64,000 bases of DNA from Heyndrickxia ginsengihumi (GCF_011008565.1 NZ_JAAIWK010000001.1:1-64000); one strand, 5' to 3'; shown: positions 24,877-34,949, counted from the first letter of the stretch. Program-made: numbers and translations. Notes: a model not told the origin generated them from the sequence alone.

Positions 24877-26154
24877 ATGTCGAAAACGAAACATATTGGG
24901 TTAACAATTGCGGCAATTGGATCCATTCCACTAATCATGACATTAGGGAATTCAATGCTCGTTCCGATTCTTCCTAAAATGAAGTCGGAATTACATTTAT
25001 CCCAATTTCAAGTAAGTTTGACGATTACGATTTTTTCCGTTGTAGCTGCAATGTTTATTCCCATTCTCGGTTATCTTTCAGACCGCTTTAATAGGAAAAT
25101 GATTATTCTTCCTTCATTATTCATTTATGGGATTGGCGGACTAATAGCAGGTTTTGCAGCAATGTCTTTTCCAAATTCTTATTTTTGGATACTTATAGGC
25201 AGAGCGTTGCAAGGTATTGGTGCTGCAGGAACTGCCCCAATTGCAATGGCTTTAACAGGCGATCTCTTTAAAGGATCTCAAGAAGGTAAAGTATTAGGGA
25301 TTGTTGAAGCTTCAAACGGCTTCGGGAAAGTACTGTCACCAATCGTTGGCTCACTTGTCGCTCTTCTCATTTGGTATGGTGTGTTCTTTGCCTTTCCAGC
25401 TTTTTGTATTATTTCAATTCTTTTAACGATATTTTTTGTTAAAGAAAACGTAAAAAAGAAAGCCCCCATGCCTTTTGGAAAATACATTAAAGGGCTTTTA
25501 AGCGTCTTTAAGCATGAAGGCCGCTGGCTATTAACTACATATTTAGCCGGAGCAACTTGTTTATTTACTCTATTTGGCATTTTATTTTATCTCTCAGATA
25601 TTTTAGAAAAGACTCACGATATTAATGGGGTTAAAAAAGGGCTAATTCTTGCGATCCCACTTTTAATTATGTGTACAACCTCATATATTACCGGAAGTAA
25701 AATAGGAAATAATCAAAAACTGATGAAAAAACTAATCGTCTTCGGCTTTGCCTTTATGACAGTTTCCTATGCGTTGCTTTCATTTTTCAGTAACCTTATT
25801 GCTTTTATATCCATTTTAGCATTAAGCAGCCTTGGTACTGGTTTTGTATTACCTTGTTTAAATAGTATTATTACGAATGCAGTAGGAAAAGAAAGACGCG
25901 GCTTTGTCACTTCGCTATATGGTTCTGTACGCTTTTTAGGGGTCGCAATTGGTCCACCTGTCTTTGGAAGACTTATGGAATGGTCGAGAATAGGTATGTT
26001 TATGTCTATTTCCTCTCTTGCCTTCGTTGTTGGGTTATTGGCGTTACTCATGATTCACGTAAAAAAAGAGCAGCCTGAAGGTGAAGGGCAAAAACAGAAA
26101 TCGAATGAAAAAGATGCAACTGTTACAAATTTACAGCCTGCTGGTGGAAGATAA
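24877..26154 (+). CDS. MFS drug/metabolite exporter
   Basis: A 425-residue major facilitator with twelve predicted helices. Motif A lies after helix 2 ([13 protein letters not shown]), and [18 protein letters not shown] resembles motif C-adjacent text of drug:H+ antiporters. The C-terminal tail is charged and cytoplasmic ([16 protein letters not shown]). Closest in type to YwoG/Blt-like Bacillus efflux proteins; substrate unknown. ATG 24877 is used; GGAG lies 13 nt upstream, whereas GTG 24865 would be only 1 nt from it. Divergent from spoIID, convergent with the YitT gene. Confidence 0.85.
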   Translation: MSKTKHIGLTIAAIGSIPLIMTLGNSMLVPILPKMKSELHLSQFQVSLTITIFSVVAAMFIPILGYLSDRFNRKMIILPSLFIYGIGGLIAGFAAMSFPNSYFWILIGRALQGIGAAGTAPIAMALTGDLFKGSQEGKVLGIVEASNGFGKVLSPIVGSLVALLIWYGVFFAFPAFCIISILLTIFFVKENVKKKAPMPFGKYIKGLLSVFKHEGRWLLTTYLAGATCLFTLFGILFYLSDILEKTHDINGVKKGLILAIPLLIMCTTSYITGSKIGNNQKLMKKLIVFGFAFMTVSYALLSFFSNLIAFISILALSSLGTGFVLPCLNSIITNAVGKERRGFVTSLYGSVRFLGVAIGPPVFGRLMEWSRIGMFMSISSLAFVVGLLALLMIHVKKEQPEGEGQKQKSNEKDATVTNLQPAGGR

Positions 26155-26163
26155 TGATAAAGC

Positions 26164-26213
26164 AAAAAGGAATTAAAGAGCATACTCTTTAGTTTCTTTT
26201 CCTTTATTTTTTT
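26164..26213. terminator. bidirectional terminator between MFS and YitT genes
   Basis: AAAGGAA-tt-AAAGAG and CTCTTT-ag-TTTCTTTTCC form an imperfect stem with a CATA loop, followed on the plus strand by ATTTTTTT. It overlaps the stop codon of the convergent YitT gene. Confidence 0.7.
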
Positions 26214-26863
26214 CGAGGTAGCAATTTAAGTGCGATTAACGTATTTCGAATCCGCAATTCATAAATCAAGTCCACTACTCTTGTAGACAACCATTGACAG
26301 ATTACGGCTTGTATAACAATTTGCCAATTAATTACATAGGCTGTCAGCACGAATATAAACCCATTTATCCAAAATAATGGCTTTCCCGGAGCAATTCCTC
26401 TTGATCGTGAAATGATCAGTGCTAATATCCCAATTCCCCCTTGCGATACCCCTTCTCTTAATAAAGTTCCTACTCCTATCCCAAGTATTAACGACCCAAT
26501 GAATAAATCGAACCAGCTGTTTATGTATGGTATATATACATTCTCCTCAAAAAAGTTAACGGAAAGAGATGTAATAGTGATCCCAATTAAAGTCCCAAGT
26601 GCACTTTCAGTACCTAAATAATGTACAGCGACCATAAGCATTGACGCGTTTACAATCCATAAGCCAATACTCATTGGAATATTAAACCAGTGATTTAATA
26701 AAACTGTTATTCCGCCTGCTCCCCCTGAAGGAATGGAATGCGGAAAAAGGAAAACACCCATGGCGAACCCTTGAATGATCGCACCAGCTATAATAAAACA
26801 ATATTTCCTCCAAATCATCCGTTGGGCAATTTTTGAACAGATATGATTTTTCAAAGATACCAT
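26204..26863 (-). CDS. YitT family membrane protein (DUF161-type)
   Basis: A 219-residue integral membrane protein with five to six helices. Family features: FIIAGAIIQGFAMGVFLFPHSIPSGGAGGIT near the start and GTLLREGVSQGGIGILALI in the middle. It lacks the C-terminal DUF2179 cytoplasmic domain of longer YitT proteins, so it is a short form. No transported substrate is known. The ATG at 26863 has only a weak RBS (TTAGGG abutting it); TTG 26854 is an alternative. Confidence 0.8.
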   Translation of the reverse strand: MVSLKNHICSKIAQRMIWRKYCFIIAGAIIQGFAMGVFLFPHSIPSGGAGGITVLLNHWFNIPMSIGLWIVNASMLMVAVHYLGTESALGTLIGITITSLSVNFFEENVYIPYINSWFDLFIGSLILGIGVGTLLREGVSQGGIGILALIISRSRGIAPGKPLFWINGFIFVLTAYVINWQIVIQAVICQWLSTRVVDLIYELRIRNTLIALKLLPRKK

Positions 26864-26927
26864 CCCTAATATAGATTTTACGACTTAAACAATTAATGCT
26901 ATTCTATGCGCCTCAGCCAAGCTATAT

Positions 26928-26998
26928 GAACGTATCTTCCTCTCTATCATATGTTTGTCCAGGATGCTCGCTACCGCAACGGCAAACTATTTGCTCAT
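26928..26998 (+). repeat. dispersed intergenic repeat (fragment)
   Basis: CCAGGATGCTCGCTACCGC with flanking GGCAAACTATTTGCTC matches one end of the repeat family; the rest is missing. Confidence 0.5.
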
Positions 26999-27028
26999 AA
27001 AAACACACTTCTATTAGCTAAATAAAAA

Positions 27029-27053
27029 GCGTGTGAAAAGGAAGTTCACACGC
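27029..27053 (-). terminator. terminator of the ssuACB operon
   Basis: GCGTGTGAA (27029-27037) pairs with TTCACACGC (27045-27053); on the minus strand it is followed by TTTTTATTT. Confidence 0.88.
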
Positions 27054-27127
27054 CTGTATTAACTAATGAACCATTATATTGAACGAAGCTATTGTTGTGT
27101 ACAGAAGCGCCCCTGGTAGCCCTTTAT

Positions 27128-27895
27128 TTATATCATAGCGATTTTAGTATCTTTACGGATACGGCTATGATCATCACCAAGAATCCGATCTAAAATAGCT
27201 GCTACGATTGAATGGTAGGCGTGCTCATTTCTTTCACGTGGTCTTGATAATGATACATTGACATCCATGGCTATTTGGCCATTTTCCAGCAATATTACCC
27301 GATCCGCTAAAGCAACAGCCTCCTCTACATCATGTGTAACGAGTAACGCTGTAAATTTCTGCTCTAACCATACTTGTTCAATTAAACTTTGCATTTCAAT
27401 ACGTGTCAAAGCGTCTAATGCACCTAAAGGCTCATCTAATAGTAATAGATCAGGTTTATGAATTAATGCTCTTGCTAATGCAACCCGTTGCTTTTGTCCT
27501 CCTGAAAGCGTTGCTGGCCAATCCTGAATACGTTCTTCTAAGCCAACCTTCCTCAATGTTTCCACGGCTTCTTGGTGATGATCCCCTTTAAGGCCTAATT
27601 CGACATTTTGAATAACTCTTTTCCAAGGTAAAAGTCTGCCATCTTGAAACATGATCCTAGATCCGGCATTTATACCCGTTAAGTATTTACCTTCTTGGAC
27701 GATTTGTCCGCTATCAGGTCTTTCTAAACCTGCAATTAAGCGTAATAATGTACTCTTTCCGCATCCGCTTTTCCCAACAATTGCAATAAATTCTCCCTTA
27801 TTAATCGTTAAGTTCAAATGCTGGAATACGATTGTTTCTGAATACTTTTTATGAATGTTTTTCAATTCAATATGGGCTGTTTGTTCACTTGTCAC
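27128..27895 (-). CDS. ssuB: ABC transporter ATP-binding protein, SsuB-like
   Basis: A 255-residue ABC ATPase energising import. Walker A GKSGCGKST at residues 41-49, Q-loop MFQDGRLLPW near 82-91, signature LSGGQKQR at 130-137, Walker B LLLLDEPLGALD near 150-162 and H-loop LLVTHDVEEA. The QDGRLLPW Q-loop is typical of the nitrate/sulfonate/taurine (SsuB/TauB/NrtD) family. GTG start preceded by GGGGGAAGG. Third gene of the operon, 60 bp after the permease gene. Confidence 0.88.
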   Translation of the reverse strand: MTSEQTAHIELKNIHKKYSETIVFQHLNLTINKGEFIAIVGKSGCGKSTLLRLIAGLERPDSGQIVQEGKYLTGINAGSRIMFQDGRLLPWKRVIQNVELGLKGDHHQEAVETLRKVGLEERIQDWPATLSGGQKQRVALARALIHKPDLLLLDEPLGALDALTRIEMQSLIEQVWLEQKFTALLVTHDVEEAVALADRVILLENGQIAMDVNVSLSRPRERNEHAYHSIVAAILDRILGDDHSRIRKDTKIAMI

Positions 27896-27955
27896 TTTCC
27901 TTCCCCCTTCAATTGGTCAACAAAGTTTTGAGCGGTTATCCAATATCACACACGA

Positions 27956-28744
27956 TTATGAGATTTTCTTTTTTTTGTAATTCGGATTCCATTTTAAACA
28001 TTTTTCTTCAAAGAAACGGGCAATTATATCTGATGCTTTACCAAGCAGCGCATATAATAAAATACTTAATACAACAACATCCATTTGCATAAATTCTCTC
28101 GCATTCATTGCCATATAACCTATACCAGATGTAGAGGAGATCGTTTCTGCAACAATTAAACTAATCCACATAATACCTAGTGAAAAACGGATTCCAACTA
28201 GTATCGAGGATAGCGCTCCGGGAAAAATGATATGAGTAAAAAGGGAAATTCCTTTCATACCATAAATTTTCCCCATCTCAATTAACCCAGGATCAACTGA
28301 CTTAATTCCATGGTATGTGTTTAAATAAACAGGGAATAAAACACCTAGTGCAACAAGGAATATTTTCGCTTCTTCTCCTATACCAAACCACAATATTACA
28401 AGCGGAATAAGAGCAAGATGAGGGATGTTCCTAAGCATTTGAATAGAAGTATCAAATAGAATTTCGGAAATTTTAAATAACCCATTAAACAAACCGAATA
28501 AAAATCCAACAGTGCCGCCAATAATAAATCCAATTACAGCTCGACATAAACTAATCCATACATGATGAAATAAATCACCAGTTTTCAATAAGTGTACCGC
28601 TGCAAAATAAACATCAGATGGTGCAGGCAATATTCGATTTGACAGTATTCCATAAACAGAAAGTAATTGCCAAGTAATGATTAGCAATATGGGGATGATC
28701 CATGGCAGTATGGTTTGGACGATGTTGCGGAGTCGGCGTTTCAC
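27956..28744 (-). CDS. ssuC: ABC transporter permease, SsuC-like
   Basis: A 262-residue inner-membrane permease with six helices and the cytoplasmic EAA loop (GKIYGMKGISLFTHIIFPGALSS). Family resemblance is to sulfonate/nitrate/taurine permeases (SsuC/TauC; RNIPHLALIPLVILWFGIGEEAK). GTG 28744 overlaps the ssuA stop by 4 nt (GTGA), indicating translational coupling. Confidence 0.88.
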   Translation of the reverse strand: MKRRLRNIVQTILPWIIPILLIITWQLLSVYGILSNRILPAPSDVYFAAVHLLKTGDLFHHVWISLCRAVIGFIIGGTVGFLFGLFNGLFKISEILFDTSIQMLRNIPHLALIPLVILWFGIGEEAKIFLVALGVLFPVYLNTYHGIKSVDPGLIEMGKIYGMKGISLFTHIIFPGALSSILVGIRFSLGIMWISLIVAETISSTSGIGYMAMNAREFMQMDVVVLSILLYALLGKASDIIARFFEEKCLKWNPNYKKKKIS

Positions 28745-29739
28745 TTTCTGTCATCCTTTCCATTGCCTTTATAAATGTTATATATATTATTTTTTATCGT
28801 AACTTTCTTAGGAATAATCTTTAATTTATAAAAAGTATTGGCGATATCCTGTTGTTCTTTCACAATGTTATTTGAAATTTTTTGAACTCCATACGTACGA
28901 CGATTTAAGGCGATCATTAATGACTGTTTGTCGATACCAAGGAGAGGTGAAAGCATATCAGCCGTTTCCTTATGATGATGATTTGCCCAATCAGAGGACT
29001 GTTGAACTTCATTTAAAACAATCTTTAAAATATCGGAATGTGCATGCGCAAAGCTGGATGATGCAACAAAGAAATCACGATCAGATGTTAAACCAGCTCC
29101 ATTTACTAACAATTTTGTATTTGGCAATCTTTGAGCATCTGCTGTGTATGGATCCCAAACAACCCAGGCATCAATTGCCCCTTTCTCAAAAGCAGCCCTT
29201 GCATCTCCAGGCTGTAAGTATGCTGGTTTAATATCATTAATGGAGAGCCCTGCTTTTTCCAATGCTTTAATTAATAGAAAATGCGAGCTTGAACCTTTTG
29301 CAAAACCAATTTTCTTCCCTTTTAAATCTGAAAGTTTATTAATGCCAGAATTCTTTTTAACTAAAATCCCTGAACCTTTATACTTTGAAATACCTGCAGC
29401 TACATAAACAAGAGAAGATCCTGATGCTTGAGCAAAAATCGGCGGTGAATCTCCAGTTCTTCCAAAATCAATACTTCCTGCATTTAAAGCCTCTAATAAT
29501 TCAGGGCCTGCTTGAAATTGAATCCATTTCACTTTATAACCATATTTTTTTAAAGCTTTCTCTAATGTCCCTCGTTCTTTTAAAATAACTAGCGGACAAT
29601 TCTTTTGATATCCTATGCGTAAAACTTTTTGTCCACTTGAATTCGCAGTCTTTTCTTTACCACATGCTGATAAAATGGCAGAAAACATGAGCAGGAAAAT
29701 CAAAAGAGGTATAAAAAATAGACGCTTTCTCACCTTCAA
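28741..29739 (-). CDS. ssuA: ABC transporter substrate-binding lipoprotein, SsuA-like
   Basis: A 332-residue lipoprotein: N-terminal MKVRKRLFFIPLL signal with lipobox ending ILSAC (Cys26), then a type II periplasmic-binding fold of the aliphatic sulfonate/nitrate family (VLRIGYQKNCPLVILKERG, GSIDFGRTGDSPPIFAQA, AIDAWVVWDPYTADAQ). It probably captures alkanesulfonates for sulphur supply. TTG 29739 is chosen because AAAGGAG lies 7 nt upstream and yields a standard signal peptide. The desulfonating monooxygenase SsuD usually encoded alongside is not in this operon. Confidence 0.85.
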   Translation of the reverse strand: MKVRKRLFFIPLLIFLLMFSAILSACGKEKTANSSGQKVLRIGYQKNCPLVILKERGTLEKALKKYGYKVKWIQFQAGPELLEALNAGSIDFGRTGDSPPIFAQASGSSLVYVAAGISKYKGSGILVKKNSGINKLSDLKGKKIGFAKGSSSHFLLIKALEKAGLSINDIKPAYLQPGDARAAFEKGAIDAWVVWDPYTADAQRLPNTKLLVNGAGLTSDRDFFVASSSFAHAHSDILKIVLNEVQQSSDWANHHHKETADMLSPLLGIDKQSLMIALNRRTYGVQKISNNIVKEQQDIANTFYKLKIIPKKVTIKNNIYNIYKGNGKDDRK

Positions 29740-30056
29740 ACAAAACACTCCTTTCCTCTCCCCCAACTATTTTCAAATTCGCTCATAACATGTTAAAGAA
29801 CTCCTTCTAAGTTTTTAAGTTTTAGCGGGCTTTGGCCGTTCCCGTTTTCTTGGGGATTTTATATTCTTTAATACGATATGTACATCAGCCGATTAGGTAC
29901 CTGTACATCTATAGCAAGAGATAAAGCACTATCGTTTTAGTTAACTTGTATAACTGTATTCTTTAGTTACAAAGTACCATTAACACGTTCTAACTGATGT
30001 ATAAAACATTTATTGCAAATGATTAGGCAACACTCACTATTGATGCAAACGAACTT
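29740..30056. other. 317-bp ssuA upstream region
   Basis: On the minus strand CGGGAACGGCCAAAGCCCG forms a short GC-rich hairpin about 85-100 nt before the ssuA start, and a TGTACA pair (29879-29884 and 29902-29907) forms a repeat further up. I looked for the S-box/SAM aptamer and T-box signatures and did not see them. No gene is present. Confidence 0.4.
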
Positions 30057-30114
30057 AAAAGAGGGATTCAAATAAATGACCATTTAAATGATCATTTATT
30101 TGAATCCCTCTTTT
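30057..30114. terminator. 23-bp perfect stem, bidirectional terminator
   Basis: AAAAGAGGGATTCAAATAAA at 30057-30076 begins a 23-nt arm exactly complementary to 30092-30114, with a 12-nt loop; both flanks are A/T tracts. It ends the transcript of the 30.1-kb gene and isolates ssuA. Confidence 0.92.
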
Positions 30115-30129
30115 AAAGGACTGTATATC

Positions 30130-30501
30130 TCATTCTTTTACAACATTCCTGATTGTATCCAATAGTAAACGAATTCCTTCCCCTTGGGTCAAGTTTATAT
30201 GGATTTCCTGCAATGCATTCTCTTTTATTTTGCCCATTAAACTTTCTTTTTGATCGTTCTCCTTTACTAGCTGCTGATTTCCTTGTTTATCTAAAATCCA
30301 AAAATGATAATTCAAATTTGGATTTTCCTCAGGAAAGCTAAAGATGATGACATAATGAATATCAAAATATTGATCAAAATATTGAAGAGTTCCCCGCATA
30401 TAGTTATCATCATTTTTTGTCGCTGAAAGTGAAACACGATATCCATTTGCAGTACCGATCAGATCAATTTCATCAAGTATATACTCAATAAATAACTTCA
30501 T
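30130..30501 (-). CDS. protein of unknown function (123 residues)
   Basis: I do not recognise this family. The product is soluble and acidic, opening MKLFIEYILDEIDLIGTANG, with a central beta-rich hydrophobic part (DIHYVIIFSFPEENPNLNYHF) and a C-terminal helix (RLLLDTIRNVVKE). No signal peptide, membrane helix or metal motif. A strong RBS (AAAGGAGG) lies 6-8 nt before the ATG and a perfect terminator follows, so the gene is probably real and monocistronic. Confidence 0.72.
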   Translation of the reverse strand: MKLFIEYILDEIDLIGTANGYRVSLSATKNDDNYMRGTLQYFDQYFDIHYVIIFSFPEENPNLNYHFWILDKQGNQQLVKENDQKESLMGKIKENALQEIHINLTQGEGIRLLLDTIRNVVKE

Positions 30502-30599
30502 ATTTTCCTCCTTTCTTAAAGTTTTTCTTATATTTTATCTTTTTATGCCCCTGCTGCCTTCTGTACGGGTGATATTAGAATGTAAAGCCATTTCCCTTG

Positions 30600-31358
30600 C
30601 TACCAATTCCGGCTAGCTCCTCCGCCTCCTGAAGAGCCACCACCACCTTTACGATTCCCCCCACTTCCCCCACCATTTCTAAGAAAAATGGAAAGGATAT
30701 TGATAATCATAAAAGTAAATGTTCCACCAAAAAATTTGTTATCTAATATGATGAGAATGATGATTAGAACCGCTATTCCTATCTGGAGCCACATCGAATG
30801 TTTTGGGGCGACATAGGCCTTTGCATCTGTTTTTTTATTTATATGATATTCTTGTGCAACAACATTAAAAAGCTGTTTGTACGTATTTATCACTGCAGCG
30901 CTTGGTTTATTTTCTTTCAAATATGGAATTGTATAATCATCTAATATACGCCCTACTTTTCCGTCGGGGAGAGCCCCTTCTAAACCGTATCCAACTTCAA
31001 TTCTTACACTTTTATCTTTAACCGCCACAAGCAACAGCACACCGTTGTTTAATTTCTGATCGCCTAAACGGTATTTCCTAAAAGCTTGATTAGCATATTC
31101 TTCAATCGTTTTATTTTGAAGAGATTCTACTGTGAGTACAGCAATTTGAGCTTTTGTTTTGTCATCAAGCTGTCGTCCTAAATGAATGAGCTCATTTTTC
31201 TGCTGCTCTGTTAACACATGTGCAAAATCCTGAACATAAATGTCACCAACTGGCGAGGGAATGTCAGCATTCTTTGCTTCAGCTTCTCTTCCCATTCCTA
31301 CTATAAAGGATACAATAAGTAATGTAATGGAAGTAAAGAGAATTAGCTGCTTTCTCAT
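30600..31358 (-). CDS. TPM-domain (YgcG-like) membrane protein
   Basis: A 252-residue exported membrane protein: signal peptide (residues 1-28), extracytoplasmic TPM domain (VGDIYVQDFAHVLTEQQK through KSVRIEVGYGLEGALPDGKVG), transmembrane helices around residues 190-225, and a Gly/Ser-rich end with repeated GGGG. TPM-domain proteins are found with LemA in bacteria, and the LemA gene precedes it with a 4-bp overlap. The function may be membrane maintenance, though this is not firmly known. Resembles B. subtilis YdjH. Confidence 0.87.
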   Translation of the reverse strand: MRKQLILFTSITLLIVSFIVGMGREAEAKNADIPSPVGDIYVQDFAHVLTEQQKNELIHLGRQLDDKTKAQIAVLTVESLQNKTIEEYANQAFRKYRLGDQKLNNGVLLLVAVKDKSVRIEVGYGLEGALPDGKVGRILDDYTIPYLKENKPSAAVINTYKQLFNVVAQEYHINKKTDAKAYVAPKHSMWLQIGIAVLIIILIILDNKFFGGTFTFMIINILSIFLRNGGGSGGNRKGGGGSSGGGGASRNW

Positions 31359-31933
31359 TTATTGCTGTCTCCAAAATCAACCTTTGGTGTTTCTTTGGCA
31401 TTTGTATCTGCTTTAAAATATTCCTTTTGCTTGAAGCCAAAAAGATTGGCAACAAGTGCCCCTGGAAATTTCTGTACTTTTTTATTATAGGTAGCTACCG
31501 CATTATTATAATCTTGGCGTGCAACTGCTATTCGATTCTCCGTTCCCGCCAATTCATCCATTAATTGCGTAAATTCCTCATTCGCTTTTAAATTCGGGTA
31601 GTTTTCAACAACTACAAGCAAACGATTTAATGCACCTGAAAGCTGGTCATTAGCAGCTGCCTTGTCAGCAGGTGATTTTGCACTGGCCAAATTCGCCCGG
31701 GCATTAGAAATACTCGTTATAACGTCTTTCTCATGTGAAGCATAGCCTTTAACAGTGCTTACAAGATTCGGGATAAGATCCATCCTTCTTTGGATTTGGT
31801 TTTCAATTTGTGAATAAGATTGGTTTACATCCTCTCTGGCATTTACTAAGCTGTTATAGCTTGAAAAAATACTTGCAATGAAAAAGACTACCACAATTGC
31901 AATGACAATCCATATGATCGATTTTTTCCTCAA
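31355..31933 (-). CDS. LemA family protein
   Basis: A 192-residue protein with one N-terminal transmembrane helix (IIWIVIAIVVVFFIASIF) and a helical extracytoplasmic LemA domain: NAREDVNQSYSQIENQIQRR, DLIPNLVSTVKGYASHEKD, and FPGALVANLFGFKQKEYF near the C-terminus. Start TTG 31933 follows GGAGTGATG. It is coupled with the TPM-domain gene. Role undetermined; the pair is widely conserved. Confidence 0.92.
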   Translation of the reverse strand: MRKKSIIWIVIAIVVVFFIASIFSSYNSLVNAREDVNQSYSQIENQIQRRMDLIPNLVSTVKGYASHEKDVITSISNARANLASAKSPADKAAANDQLSGALNRLLVVVENYPNLKANEEFTQLMDELAGTENRIAVARQDYNNAVATYNKKVQKFPGALVANLFGFKQKEYFKADTNAKETPKVDFGDSNK

Positions 31934-32019
31934 TTATCATCACTCCTTCTTATTTATAACGTACGAAAGATATAAAGGTTTCATGAAAAAAGAAACAACA
32001 ATTCGCACATTTTTTATAC

Positions 32020-32135
32020 AAGGCTATTTTCGAAAACGTTGTTGCTGCTTCATCAAAGAAAGGCATTGCTTCCCGCTTCAGGATGCTCGCTTCCTTCCGC
32101 TCCTATCAACTGTATTAACGGGTTTGTCATTTAAG
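32020..32135 (-). repeat. dispersed intergenic repeat, internally deleted copy
   Basis: On the minus strand GTTGATAGGAGCGGAAGG runs directly into AAGCGAGCATCCTGAAGCGG, so the left and right ends of the family are fused with the middle missing. It lies in the 458-bp gap between LemA and murAA, which holds no gene. Confidence 0.65.
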
Positions 32136-32348
32136 TCAACTTCTATGAATCGTAAGTGACAACAACTATTTTAAACAACAATTTTTTAGAAAAGCGCCTT
32201 ATACAAAGTCAATTTATTATAAAAAAGAGGCATATTTTTCAAATTTCTTAATTATTTTTTTAATACCAAGAAATTTTAATAATAGCTACCTAGATACAGT
32301 ATGCTCACAATTAAAGTCAAATCAACCAAAATTCAGCAGAAAAATAAA

Positions 32349-32388
32349 AAAATCCCTGCACTATGTATATGTACAAGGATTTTTATCC
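32349..32388 (-). terminator. terminator of murAA
   Basis: AAAAATCC and GGATTTTT are the outer arms, with TGTACAT-type pairing inside; the minus-strand tail is T-rich. Confidence 0.75.
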
Positions 32389-32391
32389 ATA

Positions 32392-33702
32392 CTAGAGATT
32401 GGCATCCGCAACAACTTGGTTTTCTGTAACAGATAAAGCTTTATCATCATTTACACGTTCAATATCTGCGCCAAGAGCGGCTAATTTATGATGGAAATTT
32501 AAATAGCCACGATCTAGATGTTTTAATTCAGTTACACGAGTAATTCCTTTTGCTTTCAAACCAGCAATAATTAATGCAGCAGCAGCACGTAAATCTGTTG
32601 CAGCTACTTCAGCACCTTGAAGATCAATTGGGCCATTTATAATAACAGAACGCCCTTCGATTTTAATATCCGCATTCATACGTCGGAATTCTTCAACATG
32701 CATAAAACGATTTTCAAATACTGTTTCTGTTATCATACTCGTACCTTTAGCTAAAAGTAATAATGCCATCATTTGCGATTGCATATCAGTTGGAAAACCA
32801 GGATGAGGCATTGTTTTAATATCAATTGCTTTTAACCTTTTAGGCCCGATTACTCTTAATCCAGTTTCTTCTTCAATAATGGTAACGCCCATTTCTTCAA
32901 GCTTTGCAATAACAGCCGATAAATGTTCTGGAATTGCACCTTTAACAAGTACATCGCCTTGTGTCATTGCGGCAGCAACCATAAAAGTACCCGCTTCAAT
33001 ACGATCAGGAATAATCGTATGATCAGCTGCATGGAGCTTTTCAACACCTTCAATTTTCATAACCTCTGTGCCAGCCCCAGTTACATTTGCTCCCATTTCA
33101 TTTAAGAAATTCGCTAAATCAACAATTTCTGGCTCTTTTGCACAATTTTCCAAAGTCGTAACACCTTCAGCTAGAGCAGCGGCCATCATAATGTTTTGCG
33201 TTGCTCCAACACTTGGAAAATCTAAATAAATTTTAGCTCCTTGTAAACGGCTTTTGGAGGTTGCTTCAATAAAGCCATTTCCAACATTCACTGTCGCTCC
33301 CATAGCTTCGAATCCTTTAAGATGTAAATCAATTGGACGTGATCCAATTGCACAACCACCAGGCAGGGCTACTCGAGCCTTTCCAGTACGTGCTAATAAT
33401 GGACCCATAACTAAAACGGATGCGCGCATTTTACGTACATATTCAAATGGAGCTTCAATAAACAACTCTCTAGATGCATCTACAGTTACTACATTTCCAT
33501 CAAATGTTACTTCACTATTTAAATGACGCAACACTTCATTTATTGTATATACATCGGAGAGTTGCGGTACATTTCTGATAACACTTTTTCCTTCACTTGC
33601 CAATAATGTTGCAGCGATAACAGGTAATACAGCATTTTTAGCACCCTCAACTTGAACTGTGCCTTGCAGCCTATTTCCGCCACGGACGATGATTTTGTCC
33701 AA
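32392..33702 (-). CDS. murAA: UDP-N-acetylglucosamine 1-carboxyvinyltransferase (MurAA)
   Basis: First committed enzyme of peptidoglycan synthesis, transferring enolpyruvate from PEP to UDP-GlcNAc (436 residues). The catalytic, fosfomycin-targeted Cys117 sits in [28 protein letters not shown] near the start and [15 protein letters not shown] near the end are typical. TTG start after GGAGGGG. It is followed by position, next to ywmB and downstream of atp, as in B. subtilis murAA; a second paralogue is at 59613. Confidence 0.95.
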   Translation of the reverse strand: MDKIIVRGGNRLQGTVQVEGAKNAVLPVIAATLLASEGKSVIRNVPQLSDVYTINEVLRHLNSEVTFDGNVVTVDASRELFIEAPFEYVRKMRASVLVMGPLLARTGKARVALPGGCAIGSRPIDLHLKGFEAMGATVNVGNGFIEATSKSRLQGAKIYLDFPSVGATQNIMMAAALAEGVTTLENCAKEPEIVDLANFLNEMGANVTGAGTEVMKIEGVEKLHAADHTIIPDRIEAGTFMVAAAMTQGDVLVKGAIPEHLSAVIAKLEEMGVTIIEEETGLRVIGPKRLKAIDIKTMPHPGFPTDMQSQMMALLLLAKGTSMITETVFENRFMHVEEFRRMNADIKIEGRSVIINGPIDLQGAEVAATDLRAAAALIIAGLKAKGITRVTELKHLDRGYLNFHHKLAALGADIERVNDDKALSVTENQVVADANL

Positions 33703-33734
33703 GAGTATTCCCCTCCGCGTCCATATTCTATATA

Positions 33735-34481
33735 TTAATATTCAATCGTAATGATTGGTGTGCCAATTACAAAGTTTGTATTAGCGCCCAAACCACTTTT
33801 TCTTAAACCAATTTGTACATTCATCTCTTCTTTCTTCTTTGTTGATAATTCTTGAGAAAGCTTTGATGAGTATGCTGATACAGAATAAAAGTCATTTTCT
33901 TCCAAAGCTTCAACCTTTTTTGCCTGAAGACTTTTTAACAAACGATTTTTTTCATATAACAAAACATTATCAATTTTATCACTGAAGTGACCTTGGATAC
34001 AAGAAAAAATTACAGGCTTTTTATCGTATAATTTATCAAGCTGACTTGAAACCATTTTATTCAAATTCTCAACCTTGTGATCATTCCAATGCTTACCACT
34101 CACTTCATAAATTAAAAAAGAGTATGACTTTCCATTTACATTTGTTGACAATAATTTTATCGTTTCAACATAGTTATTTTTTCGTGATATACCTGTATAA
34201 GTCTTCGAATCACGATTTTTCACATATGTCCATGCCATATTTGGAAATTGCTTATGTAAGGACTTAGTTTTTTGATTCCAAGACTTATTAGAAGCTAAAT
34301 GAACAGTTTCTCTCGTAAATAAAGTCCATTCTGTAACTTTACCATTCAACGATTCAGCCGTATGAATGAGAAATGGTAAATCACTATTAAAAGTTTGTGC
34401 TTTAGCTCTATATCCTACAAACACCAATGTTAAACATACTAATACAGTACATAACCAAAGTAATTTATATTTTTTAATCAT
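33735..34481 (-). CDS. ywmB: YwmB-like secreted protein
   Basis: A 248-residue protein with an N-terminal signal/anchor segment ([18 protein letters not shown], residues 8-25) and a globular remainder ([33 protein letters not shown]). Identified as the YwmB family, which is described as having a TATA-box-binding-like fold, from position upstream of murAA and length. Function unknown. AGAGGGG lies before the ATG. Confidence 0.8.
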   Translation of the reverse strand: MIKKYKLLWLCTVLVCLTLVFVGYRAKAQTFNSDLPFLIHTAESLNGKVTEWTLFTRETVHLASNKSWNQKTKSLHKQFPNMAWTYVKNRDSKTYTGISRKNNYVETIKLLSTNVNGKSYSFLIYEVSGKHWNDHKVENLNKMVSSQLDKLYDKKPVIFSCIQGHFSDKIDNVLLYEKNRLLKSLQAKKVEALEENDFYSVSAYSSKLSQELSTKKKEEMNVQIGLRKSGLGANTNFVIGTPIITIEY

Positions 34482-34697
34482 TTTTAGTATCCCCTCTCCC
34501 TTTAATAAAAGGATTTACCATTAAGGGAAAGAGCATACTAGGTAAATGTCGTCAAGTTATGACATATAGTATTTAGTATATAAATTTAATCGAAATTTGT
34601 CTAAAAGGTAGACCTCACTTATTGTAAATAAATTTATGTCTTTTGCAAACATGTAAAATATACCAAATTAATTTATAGATTTAGGATATTCATCCTA

Positions 34698-34949
34698 CTA
34701 GTGGTAGAAAATGAATTGAAATAGTTGTGGCAACTGCTGTGACCAAAGTAAATAATTAAGAAAAAAATTGCTGACTGCCGATCCAATCGCTAATGACAAC
34801 AAAACATACAGTAATCTCGCTTGAACAACACGATTTTTTTTAATTATTTGTTCAATATTTACAGCCTGGAGAGCCCAAAAGGATATTGCGATGAAGAATA
34901 AATGGGTGAGTATACTAATTAACGCTTGATTTCCAAAACCAGATAACAT
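34698..34949 (-). CDS. ywzB: DUF1146 family membrane protein YwzB
   Basis: An 83-residue protein with two transmembrane helices (LTHLFFIAISFWALQAVNI and LYVLLSLAIGSAVSNFFLNYL) linked by a basic cytoplasmic loop (KKNRVVQAR). Small size and location between the atp operon and ywmB-murAA match YwzB. Function unknown. GGTGG precedes the ATG. Confidence 0.83.
   Translation of the reverse strand: MLSGFGNQALISILTHLFFIAISFWALQAVNIEQIIKKNRVVQARLLYVLLSLAIGSAVSNFFLNYLLWSQQLPQLFQFIFYH

Noticed and set aside
29740-30056. SAM (S-box) riboswitch upstream of ssuA
   Set aside because: The conserved S-box core blocks are missing; only a short GC hairpin is present.
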